Positions 6,110 to 12,602 of a DNA stretch of 12,602 nucleotides are shown in pieces. Positions within the stretch are counted from its first letter, which is position 1. Each line of letters opens with the position of its first letter. Source of the DNA: Kiritimatiellia bacterium (lineage in GTDB: Bacteria > Verrucomicrobiota > Kiritimatiellia > RFP12 > UBA1067); the NCBI GenBank assembly GCA_900771305.1, contig CAAGNL010000376.1, positions 1 to 12,602 of the forward strand, given 5' to 3'. The position numbers and the translations under genes were made by a program. The notes beneath the pieces are model-generated. The model had not been told where the DNA came from. It saw nothing but the letters and a program-made list of their open reading frames with translations, and did not search any database.

Positions 6110-6675
6110 GTTTTTCCATTCGATGACGAGGTCATGGCCAGAGAAGCCCTGATTATTTTGAATTCTGAAAGTCGGAAAGCGGGAATGTCCACTCGGGACG
6201 CCGTGCGCACGGCGGCGAGATCCCGATTCAGTTCGCGTTTCAGATAGAACGCATCAAACGTCTCAGCGAGATACTCCATGCCTTCGACCGTGCCGATCTC
6301 CATGTTGACCGACGCACGAACCTCGAGATTGGAGAAATTCGCCTTCACGAAGCGGGCCAGAACCGGCGAGGTCGTCGTCACGCCCGTGAGCGAACCGTCG
6401 GCGGCAAAGCGGTCAATGGTCTCCCCGACCTCCGTGAAGAACGCCTTGGACAGCGCGCGCGCCCCATAGCAGTTGGCGTTGAAGAGCAGGTGAAGCGGAA
6501 TCCCCGCGTCGGCCAGACGGCCGAGATCCTCCAACTGTCGGTCGGCATCAGTCAAGGGGAAACGCCCGGACGGCATCGCCCCAAAGGCGAAATACACGTC
6601 GTGGATAGATGCTCGTCGCAAAACGAGCTCATCCATCCATGCGAGGTCGGGTTGATAACCAACGGAGAAAACCAT
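6106..6675 (-). CDS. U32 peptidase-like protein, C-terminally shortened
   Basis: The 189-residue product has features of the collagenase-like U32/PrtC family (COG0826 type). These are LFNANCYGARALS, then SLTGVTTTSPVLARFVKANF, ASVNMEIGTVEGMEYLA, and FDAFYLKRELNRDL. Proteins of this type normally continue with a cysteine motif like NEGCLxxCP and a further domain. Here the similarity stops after LNRDLAAVR, and the last 30 residues look unrelated. It is therefore probably a truncated, perhaps inactive gene. The start at ATG 6675 is preferred because a TATACT box lies 6 bases upstream and there is no ribosome site, which suggests a leaderless message; the alternative is GTG 6681. It diverges from the ketopantoate reductase gene. 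Confidence 0.65.
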   Translation of the reverse strand: MVFSVGYQPDLAWMDELVLRRASIHDVYFAFGAMPSGRFPLTDADRQLEDLGRLADAGIPLHLLFNANCYGARALSKAFFTEVGETIDRFAADGSLTGVTTTSPVLARFVKANFSNLEVRASVNMEIGTVEGMEYLAETFDAFYLKRELNRDLAAVRTASRVDIPAFRLSEFKIIRASLAMTSSSNGKT

Positions 6676-6681
6676 ACGCAC

Positions 6682-6687
6682 AGTATA
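6682..6687 (-). promoter_or_regulatory. -10 box of a probable leaderless promoter for the U32-like gene
   Basis: The minus strand reads TATACT and then 6 bases to the ATG at 6675. The expected transcription start is the start codon itself. No good -35 box and no ribosome site are visible. Confidence 0.5.
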
Positions 6688-6718
6688 TCACAATCTATCC
6701 TCCCGAAGCTAACTCTGA

Positions 6719-6724
6719 TATACT
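6719..6724 (+). promoter_or_regulatory. -10 box of a probable leaderless promoter for the ketopantoate reductase gene
   Basis: TATACT is followed by 8 bases and the ATG at 6733. No purine-rich ribosome site precedes that ATG, so the message probably starts at or very near it. The same hexamer, in mirror orientation, serves the divergent gene. No good -35 box is visible. Confidence 0.5.
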
Positions 6725-6732
6725 ATCCTGCC

Positions 6733-7710
6733 ATGGAAATCTACGATTCTGATAGGCGATTTGAACGAATCGGCATCATCGGCACGGGTGCGATCGGCGG
6801 CTACTACGGCGCCCGCATCGCCGCCGCCGGGAACGACGTGCACTTTCTCCTCCATTCTGACTATGAATTCGTTCGGGAGCATGGTCTCACCGTCGATTCC
6901 GTGCGTGGCGACATCGTCCTTCCCACCCCCAACGTGCATGCGAACTTCCGCGACATGCCCAAGTGCGACCTCGTCATTGTAGCGCTCAAAGCAGTGAAAA
7001 ACGCCATTTTGGACGAAATTCTACCCTCTGTGCTCGCCCCCGACGGACTCGTCCTCACCCTGCAGAACGGCATGGGGGCGGATGACGACATCGCCCGCAT
7101 CGTCGGACCCGATCACGTCGCCGGCGGCCTCTGCTTCATCTGTTCGAACAAGGTCGGCCCCGGCCACATCCACCACCTGGATTATGGGAAAATCACCATC
7201 GGCGAATATGCGCCGGACTTCGGATCACGCGGCATCACACCACGTCTCCAGACCCTTTCGAACCAGCTCAACGCCGCCGGCATCGAGACCGAAGCTCTGG
7301 AAGACCTCGTGCTGGGGCGCTGGCGCAAGCTCATGTGGAACATTCCCTACAACGGCATGAGTGTGCTGATGAACACCACAACGGACGAAATGGTCCACGA
7401 CCCGGTCCTGCGCCCACTCTTTCGCAGACTGATGGCAGATGTCCAGGCCGGTGCCGCAGCCTACGGACGTACCATCCCCGACTCCTTCTCCGACCTAATG
7501 GTGGAACTCACGGACAAGATGACGCCCTATGCAACCTCAATGATGCTGGATTTCCGCGCCGGACGCGAAATGGAGGTCGAAGCCATCTACGGCAACCCCC
7601 TCCGCCTCGCTGCGGCCCGTGGCGTCTCCCTGCCCTACATAGAAATGGCCTACCGCCAGCTCTCGCACGTCAACGCCCGCATTCTCGCACAGCATGCGGC
7701 GAAGACCTAA
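6733..7710 (+). CDS. panE: 2-dehydropantoate 2-reductase family protein (ketopantoate reductase)
   Basis: The enzyme family reduces 2-dehydropantoate to pantoate with NADPH in the pantothenate/CoA pathway. The 325-residue protein has an N-terminal Rossmann motif IGTGAIGGYYG (residues 16-26) and LVIVALKAVKN. LQNGMG at 110-115 is the conserved turn of this family. The helical C-terminal half includes GRWRKLMWNIPYN with Lys199, the probable catalytic lysine, and REMEVEAIYG with Glu281, the probable conserved glutamate. Length and motifs are those of a complete gene. Paralogues of this family can act on other 2-oxoacids, so the symbol is likely but not certain. The ATG at 6733 is favoured by the adjacent TATACT box; a longer in-frame ORF from 6490 lies over the divergent gene. 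Its 3' end converges on a gene remnant with only 4 bases between. Confidence 0.85.
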   Translation: MEIYDSDRRFERIGIIGTGAIGGYYGARIAAAGNDVHFLLHSDYEFVREHGLTVDSVRGDIVLPTPNVHANFRDMPKCDLVIVALKAVKNAILDEILPSVLAPDGLVLTLQNGMGADDDIARIVGPDHVAGGLCFICSNKVGPGHIHHLDYGKITIGEYAPDFGSRGITPRLQTLSNQLNAAGIETEALEDLVLGRWRKLMWNIPYNGMSVLMNTTTDEMVHDPVLRPLFRRLMADVQAGAAAYGRTIPDSFSDLMVELTDKMTPYATSMMLDFRAGREMEVEAIYGNPLRLAAARGVSLPYIEMAYRQLSHVNARILAQHAAKT

Positions 7711-7714
7711 GTGG

Positions 7715-7976
7715 TCATACGACCTCGTTCCTGTGCTCCGCGATCCACTTACGGGAGAGATTGACCGCGGCGAGAGCGAGATCGACGAGCGGCGTGCAGT
7801 GGAAGATCAAACCGCTGATCTGCCTCGATTTCGGCAGACGTTCCGAAGCCATCAGCTGATTGGACATCAGTTCGACCGGCATCTCGCGCTTGCCGCCGAA
7901 ATCCCACATGTACTGGCCCAATAACTTTCTCCGCATCACGATCAAACTCCTCGTCACTGGCATTGACTTTGATCAA
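7715..7976 (-). pseudogene. Frameshifted C-terminal remnant of an unknown conserved protein
   Basis: Two overlapping frames each carry half of one sensible sequence. The frame starting at 7976 reads KVNASDEEFDRDAEKVIG. The other frame then continues QYMWDFGGKREMPVELMSNQL and ends with LIFHCTPLVDLALAAVNLSRKWIAEH. Removing one C in the GGGCCAG near 7917 would join them as VIGQYMWDFG. The piece begins directly at the stop codon of the ATPase gene, so the N-terminal part is missing. I do not recognise the family with confidence; the pattern of W/Y residues resembles the end of a larger cytoplasmic or carbohydrate-related protein. Confidence 0.6.
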
Positions 7977-9409
7977 AGGCCAATCAGATGACTAAATGAA
8001 ATGATTGCATCAAAGTACCCATCCGCCTGTACAAGAGGAGATAGCTGCCCCTCGTAGACCAGTGCAGTCTTGATCGACAATCCTGGCCGACGCTTGATCG
8101 CGCGGACCTTGTCATCCACTTCGTCAATCACGGACCTTTTGATTTCCCGTTTACGCTTGGCTTCGACGATGTAAAGCGCCTTGCGCGTCTGAAGAAGCAG
8201 GTCTATCTGGCATCCTTTACGTCCTCGTGACTTGCTGGATCCTCTTCGGCTATAGGGCGAAGCCGAAGTCAACAATGCGCCAGACAAATGCAGTGGCGCA
8301 ATGAGTTCCCGAAAGTTATTGACCACGAGATTTTCAAACGCAAGCCCCATGAAGACATCAATGTTCTCCAATGTATCCAGCGCCGTGAAATCATACCCGT
8401 CTCGATCGATGATATCCTTCAATGGCTCGATGTAATACAGATAGAATCGGGCGTAATTATCACTCAGGCGATAGCGCAGCTCGCGTAGTTCCTCTCCGGT
8501 CTCAGGATTCTTCCCCGCGTCGGAACTAACGAGTCCGGCCTCTTCCAGCCGAATCAACGCCGCAGACACACGGCCTCCTTTAGGCAACTTCAGTTCCTTG
8601 GTGATCTCAGCAGCCGACTTCGCCCCCCCGACCAGACATCTTAAGACGGTTGCGGTAAAATCCGGCTGAGCGGTTATCACATCATTGAACATCTGGTCGA
8701 AGTCGGTCCTAAGAATTCCATCTCGCGAGAAACACATTCTCTTGATGTTTTCCGCAGCGGAAAGCGAGGGATTGACTTCCTCTAGATAACGAGGCACACC
8801 GCCAGTTATGGAAAGAATGTCGATAATCTCGCGGGGATCCGTTCGTTCGATCTTGTTTCCCCAGAACTTAACGCATTCTTTCAAGGGCAGTTCATGGACA
8901 ACCAGATCGCAGGACCGTCTGCCGACGAACGCCTCATTGTCGATGATATTGTCCTTGATCCAACTCGAAACGCTGCCACAGAGAACCAGAATAAGCTTGG
9001 GATGTTTCTTCCACATGTTGTCCCAGGCGATCTTGAGACGATCTGAAAACAACTTATCGAAATACCCCATCCAGGAAATCTCATCCAGAAGCACAACCGT
9101 GAAATCTTCGCCGATCAACTTGTCCAATTCACGGAATGCTTCCAGCCAAGACTCAATCCTGCCAGTTCTTTTACCTCCATACAGGTCAAGTTGGTCGAGA
9201 AAATTGTCAATTTCATCCTGATTCGTCGTCCTGGGCGAGGGACGGAGTCCTTCAATTTTGACGAATCTAGCGCCATACTTGCGGGCAAACTCCTCAACCA
9301 GCGTCGACTTTCCGATTCGCCGGCGTCCCCGGCAAGTCACCAGCGACGATGTGCTTTTACCCATGAGCGCCGCCAGCTTGGCGATCACATCTTCTCTACC
9401 GAAAAACAT
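7973..9409 (-). CDS. AAA ATPase with DUF234/PD-(D/E)XK nuclease-like C-terminus
   Basis: The 478-residue protein belongs to the ATPase_2/DUF234 type common in archaea and scattered in anaerobic bacteria. The Walker A motif is GRRRIGKST (residues 28-36) and Walker B is VVLLDEISW (Asp109, Glu110). A winged-helix region lies at about 262-300 (AAEITKELKLPKGGRVSAALIRLEEAGLV). The C-terminal domain carries CQIDLLLQ...ALYIVEAKRK, with Asp403, Glu416 and Lys418 matching a PD-(D/E)XK nuclease core. The cellular role of the family is not established; a mobile or defence-linked function is possible. The start is set by GGAG 7 bases upstream of the ATG. The gene looks lower in GC than its neighbours, which suggests horizontal transfer, and it has its own promoter with a palindrome. 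Confidence 0.88.
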   Translation of the reverse strand: MFFGREDVIAKLAALMGKSTSSLVTCRGRRRIGKSTLVEEFARKYGARFVKIEGLRPSPRTTNQDEIDNFLDQLDLYGGKRTGRIESWLEAFRELDKLIGEDFTVVLLDEISWMGYFDKLFSDRLKIAWDNMWKKHPKLILVLCGSVSSWIKDNIIDNEAFVGRRSCDLVVHELPLKECVKFWGNKIERTDPREIIDILSITGGVPRYLEEVNPSLSAAENIKRMCFSRDGILRTDFDQMFNDVITAQPDFTATVLRCLVGGAKSAAEITKELKLPKGGRVSAALIRLEEAGLVSSDAGKNPETGEELRELRYRLSDNYARFYLYYIEPLKDIIDRDGYDFTALDTLENIDVFMGLAFENLVVNNFRELIAPLHLSGALLTSASPYSRRGSSKSRGRKGCQIDLLLQTRKALYIVEAKRKREIKRSVIDEVDDKVRAIKRRPGLSIKTALVYEGQLSPLVQADGYFDAIISFSHLIGL

Positions 9410-9415
9410 CAGTCG

Positions 9416-9440
9416 ACTCCGTTGTTTTGAAACACGGAGT
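9416..9440 (-). promoter_or_regulatory. 7-base inverted repeat covering the ATPase ribosome site
   Basis: ACTCCGT (9416-9422) and ACGGAGT (9434-9440) are perfect inverted arms around an 11-base loop. One arm contains the GGAG ribosome site of the ATPase gene. In a transcript starting upstream of 9440, the hairpin would hide that site. The promoter at 9443-9471 predicts a start near 9436, which would cut the outer arm, so it may instead act as a DNA operator. Confidence 0.35.
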
Positions 9441-9442
9441 AC

Positions 9443-9471
9443 ATCATACTAATTTTTCCCCTAATCTGCAA
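9443..9471 (-). promoter_or_regulatory. Sigma-70-like promoter of the ATPase gene
   Basis: On the minus strand the -35 box TTGCAG (9471-9466) is followed by a 17-base spacer and the -10 box TATGAT (9448-9443). The predicted start near 9436 gives a leader of about 27 bases with a GGAG ribosome site. Confidence 0.65.
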
Positions 9472-9490
9472 TATGCAATTTAGGGGAAAA
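9454..9490. promoter_or_regulatory. 37-bp palindrome overlapping the ATPase promoter
   Basis: TTTTCCCCTAA (9454-9464) and TTAGGGGAAAA (9480-9490) are perfect 11-base inverted arms. The 15-base centre is itself partly symmetric (TGCA on both sides). It covers the -35 box and most of the promoter spacer, as an operator would. It could alternatively mark the boundary of an acquired segment. Confidence 0.6.
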
Positions 9491-9651
9491 CATTTGAACG
9501 CTCTCGTCACTCGCTCACGGCAGCAGTCGACGACCCTGACCGCGCCCTTCGACTCGTGAATGACCCCTGCCCCCCCACACGGACACCATCAGCAACGCCG
9601 AAAGCCTAAATCCCTTGCTCCAGCCAGCTTTTGTGTAAAACATTCTTCATA
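9491..9651. other. Gap between ATPase promoter and the large glycosidase, no gene seen
   Basis: No convincing ORF, RNA gene or terminator is visible. The only ORF of note on the minus strand, beginning MKNVLHKSW just after the glycosidase stop, ends after 14 codons. Confidence 0.5.
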
Positions 9652-12243
9652 TCAACGGGCGACGAGTTCGTACAGATAGGATGCGTTTGCCGGATCGGCC
9701 GCCACGTCGGCGGTGAACGTCAGGCGGCCATCCCGAGAGGTGGCGGCGACTTCGCGGACGCGCCGTCCCGTCGGCGACAACGCCCAGACCTGCCAGGCGC
9801 CCTCGGCGCAGGCGAGCGAGACCGCGGCGCGACCGGCGCGCATGAGGTGCGGCCCCTTGCCCCAGGCAAGCAGAATGCGCTTGCCGGCGTCCGCATAGCG
9901 GATGCCGCTGTTCTGCACGTCCGTCAGATGCGTGAGCAGCAGACGGCGCGAGGCGGCGATCGGCGCGCCGTCCAGCGAACTCGCCCAGATCGTCGCGGGG
10001 ACAGTCCCCAGATCGGCCGTCAACGCACCCGCCGTCAACACGCCGCCCTCGGCGAACCCGCCCGCCGTGCGGGGCGTATCCAGCGTGAAGGCCCCCTTCG
10101 CGGAATCGATTTGCACGCCGCCGGTCGGTTCGCGGCGCAGCGCGTCGAGCACATCGGCCTTCGGCGCCTCGGGATAGACGGCCGCCGTCGAAACGCCTGC
10201 CGGGGCCTTGTCGGCCACGCACATGCCGAGACGGACGTTCCATGCGGCCCAGTCGGCCGCCCAGTAGGGCGCCAGCGAGCCCGGCGTCTTCTTCGTGTCG
10301 GCGATCTTTTCGGGCGGCATCAGGAAGACGTACGACTTGTCGGCCGGCGCGAGGTCGCCCCGCAGGAAGAGGCAGATCGAGGCCCGTTCGGCGGCGAGCC
10401 CCAGCGGGTCGCCGCTCATGTCGAAGTAGCCCAGCTCCTTCGCGTGGGTCAGTCCGTAGCTGCCATGGGTCCAGGCGAAGCGGAGAAGTCCGCCCCAGTC
10501 CTGGCGCGCGCCCATCGCGCCCGTCAGAATGCCGCCGACGCCACGAAAGCGTCCCGGACCCGAGAAGTTGTATTCGGTGATCGTGAACGGAAGTCCCCAT
10601 GGACGCGTGCTCGCGAGACGCTGCGTGCCCTTGTCGGCGCCCACGAGCGGATTCGTGTTCGGACAGCTCGACGGCAGGCACCAGTTCTGTCCGATGAACC
10701 GCGGGTGGTCCACGTAGAAATGGTCGTCGGAATAGTCGAACTCCTCGGCGCGGACCTTCTCGCCGGGCGGATCGTCCGCCCAGAAGTAGTTGTTCATGTT
10801 CGTGATCAGCCCCTTGTAGCCGATCTCCTTGCGCAGGAACGTCTTCATCCGGCGGGCGAACTTCGCCTCAAGGGCCGCCATCGCCTCCTTCGAGTAGTTC
10901 TTGAGGAGGCCGAAGGTGCGACCGGCCCACTGGACGCCGGACATGTTGCCCTCGTTCACCAGCGAAAGGAGCGCGAGCGCGGGTTCGTCCGCGTAGCGGC
11001 GCTTCGTGTGGGGATTCACGTGGTTGAGGAAGTTGCGGGCGAAGGCCACATAGTTCGAATAGGCGCCCTCGTGGACCTGGACGAGATATTTGAACTCGTT
11101 CATCTTGACGTTTCCGTCGCGGTCGATGCCGATCGAACGATAGGAGATCGGCGCCCGGGAGACGAAGAGATCCGTCGTGAGGTAGATGCCGTTCTCGATG
11201 CAGGCGGCGACGAGCGCGTCGAACTTCGCCATCTGCTCGGACCTCAGCTCCGTCGACCCCTGGTCGGGCTTCCCCTTGACCAGGCTCGTCTCATGGTGAT
11301 GGAATCGGATGGCGTTGTAGCCAAGTTTGCGGAGCGTCGCCGCGAAAGCCCGGGCGTCTTCGGGCTTCGGCGCATTCGCATCCGAGCAGATGTTGATGCC
11401 GTAGAAGCGGACGGGCTTCCCGGGACGCTTCTCGAACTCGAAATGGCCATCCTTCGCGACAACCCAGCCGTGCCTGCCGGCGGGGGCGTCCGTACCGCGA
11501 AAGCCGGAGAAGTCAAGCGCGCTGCCGGCCTCGACGTCGAAGGCGGCCGTGAACGGAATCCAGTCCTTCCCCGCCACAAGCGTCTGCGGCCCCTCCTCGC
11601 GGAAGGCGATCCGCTCGGCGGCGAAGGCCTTGAGGGCGAGGCCCTTCCCGTCTGGACGCTCCCGGAAGAAGAGATTCAGCGCGAACTTGACGAGGCCCCA
11701 GTCGCGCTCCTTGAAGAGACGCACGCGGACGGGTTCGGGGAATTCCAGACGGACCTTCAGGGCGCCTGCGGCGTCCTTCACCGTCAAGCGGCGAACGTCC
11801 TTGTCGAAGACCTGTCCGAAGGCGACCGCCTCCGTGAGCGCGATCGAGCCGGCATCCGTCTCCAGAAGCGCCCCTTCATACTGCGGCAGACGAAAATCCG
11901 TGCAGACCGTCGCGCGCGTGGACGAATCGCCCTTTCCGAGAGACCACACCGCCTCGACGCCGCCGTCGGACGTGGGCTTGAACGTCGCCGAGCCGAAGAC
12001 GCGTTCCTTGGGCTTGTCGGCGTCGGGCATGAAGTAGAAGGCATGCGCGCCCTTCGCGGGCGCGTTGAAGTCGTCCTCCAGCGAGAAACGCGTCGTCCAG
12101 TTGTTCGGCTTGTAGCACGGCTGGAACAGGAGTTCAGGTCCAGGGAATTCCAGCGAACCGCCAAACCCGCCCAGCGCCGTCTCGTCCGCGCCGAGAAACC
12201 CGGCTGCGCAACAGGCGCAGCCCCAAAGAAGAACCTTCTTCAT
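9652..12243 (-). CDS. Large exported clan GH-A glycoside hydrolase, 863 residues
   Basis: The protein starts MKKVLLWGCACCAAGFLGAD, an export signal with three cysteines; a lipoprotein is possible but the lipobox is poor. Residues about 25-260 are beta-rich and probably a carbohydrate-binding or accessory domain. The catalytic barrel runs from RFYGINICSDAN (279) to about 600. LLSLVNEGNMSG holds the probable acid/base Glu431, DDHFYVDHP at 507-515 is the usual region before the nucleophile, and FTITEYNFSGPG holds the probable nucleophile Glu557. The remaining 250 residues form C-terminal beta domains (YVFLMPPEKIADT, ILLAWGKGPHL). It resembles GH5-like or beta-galactosidase-like exported enzymes of PVC bacteria; substrate unknown. 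GGGAGGA lies 5 bases before the ATG. It follows a broken exported gene by 15 bases and was probably co-transcribed with it. GC content is very high here. Confidence 0.85.
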   Translation of the reverse strand: MKKVLLWGCACCAAGFLGADETALGGFGGSLEFPGPELLFQPCYKPNNWTTRFSLEDDFNAPAKGAHAFYFMPDADKPKERVFGSATFKPTSDGGVEAVWSLGKGDSSTRATVCTDFRLPQYEGALLETDAGSIALTEAVAFGQVFDKDVRRLTVKDAAGALKVRLEFPEPVRVRLFKERDWGLVKFALNLFFRERPDGKGLALKAFAAERIAFREEGPQTLVAGKDWIPFTAAFDVEAGSALDFSGFRGTDAPAGRHGWVVAKDGHFEFEKRPGKPVRFYGINICSDANAPKPEDARAFAATLRKLGYNAIRFHHHETSLVKGKPDQGSTELRSEQMAKFDALVAACIENGIYLTTDLFVSRAPISYRSIGIDRDGNVKMNEFKYLVQVHEGAYSNYVAFARNFLNHVNPHTKRRYADEPALALLSLVNEGNMSGVQWAGRTFGLLKNYSKEAMAALEAKFARRMKTFLRKEIGYKGLITNMNNYFWADDPPGEKVRAEEFDYSDDHFYVDHPRFIGQNWCLPSSCPNTNPLVGADKGTQRLASTRPWGLPFTITEYNFSGPGRFRGVGGILTGAMGARQDWGGLLRFAWTHGSYGLTHAKELGYFDMSGDPLGLAAERASICLFLRGDLAPADKSYVFLMPPEKIADTKKTPGSLAPYWAADWAAWNVRLGMCVADKAPAGVSTAAVYPEAPKADVLDALRREPTGGVQIDSAKGAFTLDTPRTAGGFAEGGVLTAGALTADLGTVPATIWASSLDGAPIAASRRLLLTHLTDVQNSGIRYADAGKRILLAWGKGPHLMRAGRAAVSLACAEGAWQVWALSPTGRRVREVAATSRDGRLTFTADVAADPANASYLYELVAR

Positions 12244-12258
12244 CGTTTTCCTCCCGTC

Positions 12259-12497
12259 TTAAGGGGCCAAAAAGAAATTGACGATCTGCGCCGTCTTGTT
12301 GGGATCAAGGCCGTGCGGATGGTACCCGAACAGGCTGCGGTAGTTGACAATAGGTTTTCCGCCGCGGCCTCGCGATCTAGACGCGATGCATTCGCCGCCG
12401 CGCCGAACGGAAGCGCATGGGCAGAAGTCTTTGAATCCGCCGCCGTGGGAATCGCGGCAAAAACGGCCAAGAGAACCGAAACTATCACTTTTTTCAT
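12259..12497 (-). pseudogene. Broken exported gene: signal peptide in one frame, conserved tail in another
   Basis: From the ATG at 12497 one frame gives a clear signal peptide (MKKVIVSVLLAVFAAIPTAAD) and then about 25 residues without family likeness. A different frame carries GKPIVNYRSLFGYHPHGLDP and NKTAQIVNFFLAP before a TAA at 12259. That ending looks like the C-terminus of an exported hydrolase or esterase. The simplest reading is a large internal deletion plus a frameshift that left only the two ends. If it is instead a real small gene, the signal-peptide frame would end at 12240 with an arginine-rich tail, which looks like shifted reading. It precedes the large glycosidase and may still carry its promoter. 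Confidence 0.5.
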
Positions 12498-12503
12498 GCG
12501 TGG

Positions 12504-12533
12504 ATTCTAGCAAAAAACGCACATTTCCGTCAA
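12504..12533 (-). promoter_or_regulatory. Promoter of the 12497 gene and probably the large glycosidase
   Basis: On the minus strand TTGACG (12533-12528) is followed by 18 bases and TAGAAT (12509-12504), which is preceded by TGC, an extended -10. Only 6 bases separate the -10 box from the ATG, so the transcript should start at or next to it, as with the two TATACT promoters near 6700. Confidence 0.6.
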
Positions 12534-12552
12534 CATGTCAAACAATGTACTC

Positions 12553-12588
12553 GGTCAGTCAACACCGCTGGCGCGGTCTTGACCGACC
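12553..12588. repeat. Strong 36-base hairpin upstream of the 12497 promoter
   Basis: Arms GGTCAGTCAACACCGC and GCGGTCTTGACCGACC pair at 14 of 16 positions around a TGGC loop. Neither side is followed by a T run, so it is not a typical intrinsic terminator; it could be a processed terminator, an operator or a repeat. Its context is cut off by the window edge. Confidence 0.55.
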
Positions 12589-12602
12589 TCGGCATCTGAG
12601 CA

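Noticed and set aside
5952..6119. Extending the transposase start to 6119
   Set aside because: The added 56 residues have no family likeness and would overlap the 47-residue ORF with a signal peptide in another frame.
6490..6732. Extending the ketopantoate reductase start to 6490
   Set aside because: The extension lies antisense to the U32-like gene and the Rossmann motif sits at the usual distance from the ATG at 6733.
9454..9490. Intrinsic terminator
   Set aside because: The stem is not GC-rich throughout, the 15-base loop is long, and it lies on a promoter upstream of a gene rather than after one.
9631..12510. A plus-strand open frame of 959 codons opposite the large glycosidase
   Set aside because: It is arginine-rich, without domain motifs, and mirrors a gene with signal peptide, ribosome site and catalytic motifs on the other strand. 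High GC in third positions leaves antisense frames open.
1..12602. tRNA or rRNA genes
   Set aside because: No cloverleaf with TTC-type loop and CCA-like end, and no conserved rRNA segments, were noticed by eye.

Overview
The window is a GC-rich stretch of bacterial chromosome, almost entirely coded on the minus strand. Three unrelated exported glycoside hydrolases, twin-arginine (TAT) export signals, a ferredoxin-nitroreductase fusion, a REP-associated transposase and several gene remnants suggest an anaerobic, polysaccharide-degrading member of the PVC group, such as Kiritimatiellota, Lentisphaerota or Verrucomicrobiota. This placement is inference from gene style only; there is no rRNA or other marker in the window.

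Layout in minus-strand reading order, from right to left. At the right edge (12259-12602) lie a strong hairpin, a promoter that looks leaderless, and a broken exported gene. It is followed by a large exported glycosidase (9652-12243). An AAA ATPase/DUF234 gene with a restriction-like nuclease tail (7973-9409) comes next. Its base composition is visibly lower in GC than its neighbours, and a long palindrome sits on its promoter. Its 3' end abuts a frameshifted gene remnant (7715-7976). The only plus-strand gene is a ketopantoate reductase (6733-7710). It diverges from a short U32-peptidase-like gene (6106-6675), and both appear to start directly on their transcription start sites.

From 4634 to 5951 lies the most unusual unit. 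It is a RAYT-type HUH transposase whose C-terminal half resembles the DprA/SLOG nucleotide-binding fold. It is bracketed by inverted pairs of a 23-bp element, a REPIN-like arrangement, and a 30-bp tandem repeat lies inside one pair. It sits next to a 47-residue exported ORF that may be a truncated gene.

From 4576 to 1 runs a probable operon or cluster. It holds a GH5-like glycosidase, the remnant of a short-chain dehydrogenase, a second clan GH-A glycosidase, a 61-codon overlapping ORF and a ferredoxin-nitroreductase. It ends with two consecutive TAT-signal genes. The second, cut by the window edge, has a motif like that of glycyl-radical activating enzymes.

The long plus-strand ORFs opposite the glycosidase genes are antisense shadows. 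The window mixes carbohydrate-degradation genes with visible gene decay: at least three and possibly five broken or shortened genes. The decay clusters around the transposase and the ATPase.
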